Assembly: GCF_938045535.1 (NCBI RefSeq)
Contig: NZ_CALIMQ010000095.1
Location: 1-14,801 of the forward strand
DNA length: 14,801 nucleotides
DNA from: an uncultured Campylobacter sp.
GTDB taxonomy: Bacteria > Campylobacterota > Campylobacteria > Campylobacterales > Campylobacteraceae
Direction: 5' to 3'
A program made the translations under genes and the position numbers. Of the stretch, positions 13,686 through 14,801 are shown piece by piece. The notes beneath the pieces are model-generated. The model saw only the letters and a list, made by a program, of their open reading frames with translations. It was not told the DNA's origin and made no database searches. Positions within the stretch are counted from its first letter, which is position 1. Each line of letters opens with the position of its first letter.

Positions 13686-14801
13686 TTATTTTTGCATACT
13701 TTGCGACGCGATCGCCGTAAAAATCACGTCGGTAGAGCTATTAATCGCGGTTTCTACAGAGTCTTGGATCACGCCGATGATAAAGCCGATCGCGACTACC
13801 TGCATTGCGATATCGTTTGAGATATTAAAGAGCGAACACGCAAGCGGTATCAGCATCAATGAGCCGCCTGGCACGCCGCTAGCGCCGCACGCACCGACTG
13901 CCGAGACCACGCAAAGCAGCAGCGCCGTCCAAAAATCGGGGCGCACGCCAAGCGTATGAGCCGCAGCAAGCGCCAAGATCGCGATTACCACCGCAGCGCC
14001 CGCCATATTTATCGTAGCTCCCAAAGGGATCGAGATCGAGCTTAGCTCGTCGCTGATGCCGAGCTTTTTACATAAATTTAAATTTACCGGGATATTCGCC
14101 GCCGAGCTGCGGGTGAAAAACGCTGTGAGGCCGCTTTCGCGCAGGCAGGTAAATACGAGCGGATATGGATTTTTCTTAATCACCGCAAAGACGATGAGCG
14201 GATTTACCACGAGGGCTACGAACGCCATCGCGCCTACGAGTACGACTACGATTCGCGCATATCCCAGCAGGGCATCGACGCCGGTTTGATACACAGTAGA
14301 GGCTACTAAGCCGAAAATTCCAAACGGCGCGAGCTGGATGACGAATTGCACGATTTTGGTTACCGCTTCGCTCAGATCGGTAAAAATTTTTTTCGTTTCG
14401 TTGGTACAAAATTTAAGCGCGACGCCAAGACCTATCGCCCAGGTTAAAATTCCTACGTAGTTTCCGTGCGCGATAGCGTTTAGCGGATTATCTACGACCT
14501 TAAAAAGCAGATCTTTTAGCACGATCCAAACGCTCGCGGGGACCGCATTTTCTGCCGCGCCGATATTGCTTAGAGCAAGCTGCGTCGGAAATAAAAAGCT
14601 GGCTGCTACCCCCACGCACGAGGCTAAAAAGGTGCCTACGATATATAGAACAACCACGCGTTTTAAGCCGCTTGCGCTACCGTATTGTTTATTTACGATC
14701 GAGCTTAAGATCAAGATAAAAACTAAAATCGGAGCTACCGCTTTAAGGGCGCCTACGAATAAATTTCCTAAAATTTCCGCAAAAGCTACTACGTTTATTA
14801 A
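13686..14801 (-). CDS. sstT: Serine/threonine:Na+ symporter SstT (partial, 5' end outside the window)
   Basis: SstT imports serine and threonine with sodium across the inner membrane. The frame is open to the window edge, giving 371 codons. The residues before 14714 (LFVGALKAVAPILVFILILSS, split across the former start) match the E. coli SstT text LFVGALKAVAPILV, so the TTG at 14714 is internal and not the start. Family motifs are NYVGILTWAIGLG, FFTRSSAANIPVN (serine-rich substrate motif), SIPLGATINMAGAA, GASGVPGGSLMLIPLA and VIQDSVETAINSSTDV near the C-terminus. E. coli SstT has 414 residues, so about 40 are missing at the N-terminus. Serine is a main carbon source for many Campylobacters. 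In C. jejuni pyrB lies between this gene and pepF (from memory); here the two are neighbours. Confidence 0.92.
   Translation of the reverse strand, partial: LINVVAFAEILGNLFVGALKAVAPILVFILILSSIVNKQYGSASGLKRVVVLYIVGTFLASCVGVAASFLFPTQLALSNIGAAENAVPASVWIVLKDLLFKVVDNPLNAIAHGNYVGILTWAIGLGVALKFCTNETKKIFTDLSEAVTKIVQFVIQLAPFGIFGLVASTVYQTGVDALLGYARIVVVLVGAMAFVALVVNPLIVFAVIKKNPYPLVFTCLRESGLTAFFTRSSAANIPVNLNLCKKLGISDELSSISIPLGATINMAGAAVVIAILALAAAHTLGVRPDFWTALLLCVVSAVGACGASGVPGGSLMLIPLACSLFNISNDIAMQVVAIGFIIGVIQDSVETAINSSTDVIFTAIASQSMQK

Noticed and set aside
13686..14714. sstT starting at 14714
   Set aside because: The codon is TTG, and upstream codons to the window edge continue the SstT family sequence in frame.

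Overview
The window reads as chromosomal DNA of a Campylobacter, most likely one of the higher-GC oral species (C. gracilis, C. showae or C. rectus type). The grounds are the protein families and gene order, the mixed-GC coding sequence, and spacers built from the word AAATTT between GC-rich blocks. Species assignment is inference. Every supported gene is on the minus strand, so transcription runs from high to low coordinates. From memory, the order matches C. jejuni NCTC 11168 around Cj1097-Cj1109 (sstT, pepF, hypothetical, helicase, truB, ispE, smpB, thioredoxin, clpS, clpA, aat), except that pyrB and csrA are missing from their usual slots and aat is followed by ftsI.

Layout in transcription order. 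14801-13686 is a serine/threonine:Na+ symporter (sstT) whose 5' end is outside the window; a good intrinsic terminator follows it. An extended -10 promoter then drives a tightly packed operon at 13575-8355: oligoendopeptidase pepF with an unusual insertion of about 68 residues, a small protein that resembles the ClpX adaptor SspB, a UvrD/PcrA-type helicase, and truB. Next is a 735-base spacer (7620-8354) with inverted repeats and no convincing gene, where csrA would be expected. The second cluster (7619-287) is ispE, smpB, a TlpA-like lipoprotein, clpS, clpA, aat and ftsI. At the far left are a short spacer and perhaps the first 19 codons of a membrane protein.

The theme is protein quality control. 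SmpB acts in tmRNA tagging, the SspB-like protein may deliver tagged proteins to ClpXP, Aat adds N-terminal degrons, ClpS reads them, ClpA unfolds the substrates, and PepF can trim the resulting peptides. Two points stand out. First, clpA is broken by a frame disruption at about 3333, which fits loss of one 14-base unit between two 10-base direct repeats. This removes sensor 1, the ClpP-docking loop and the C-terminal domain, and would disable the Aat-ClpS-ClpA route if the sequence is correct. Second, the 135-residue protein appears to be an unrecognised SspB-family adaptor. No CRISPR array, insertion sequence, tRNA or rRNA was seen.
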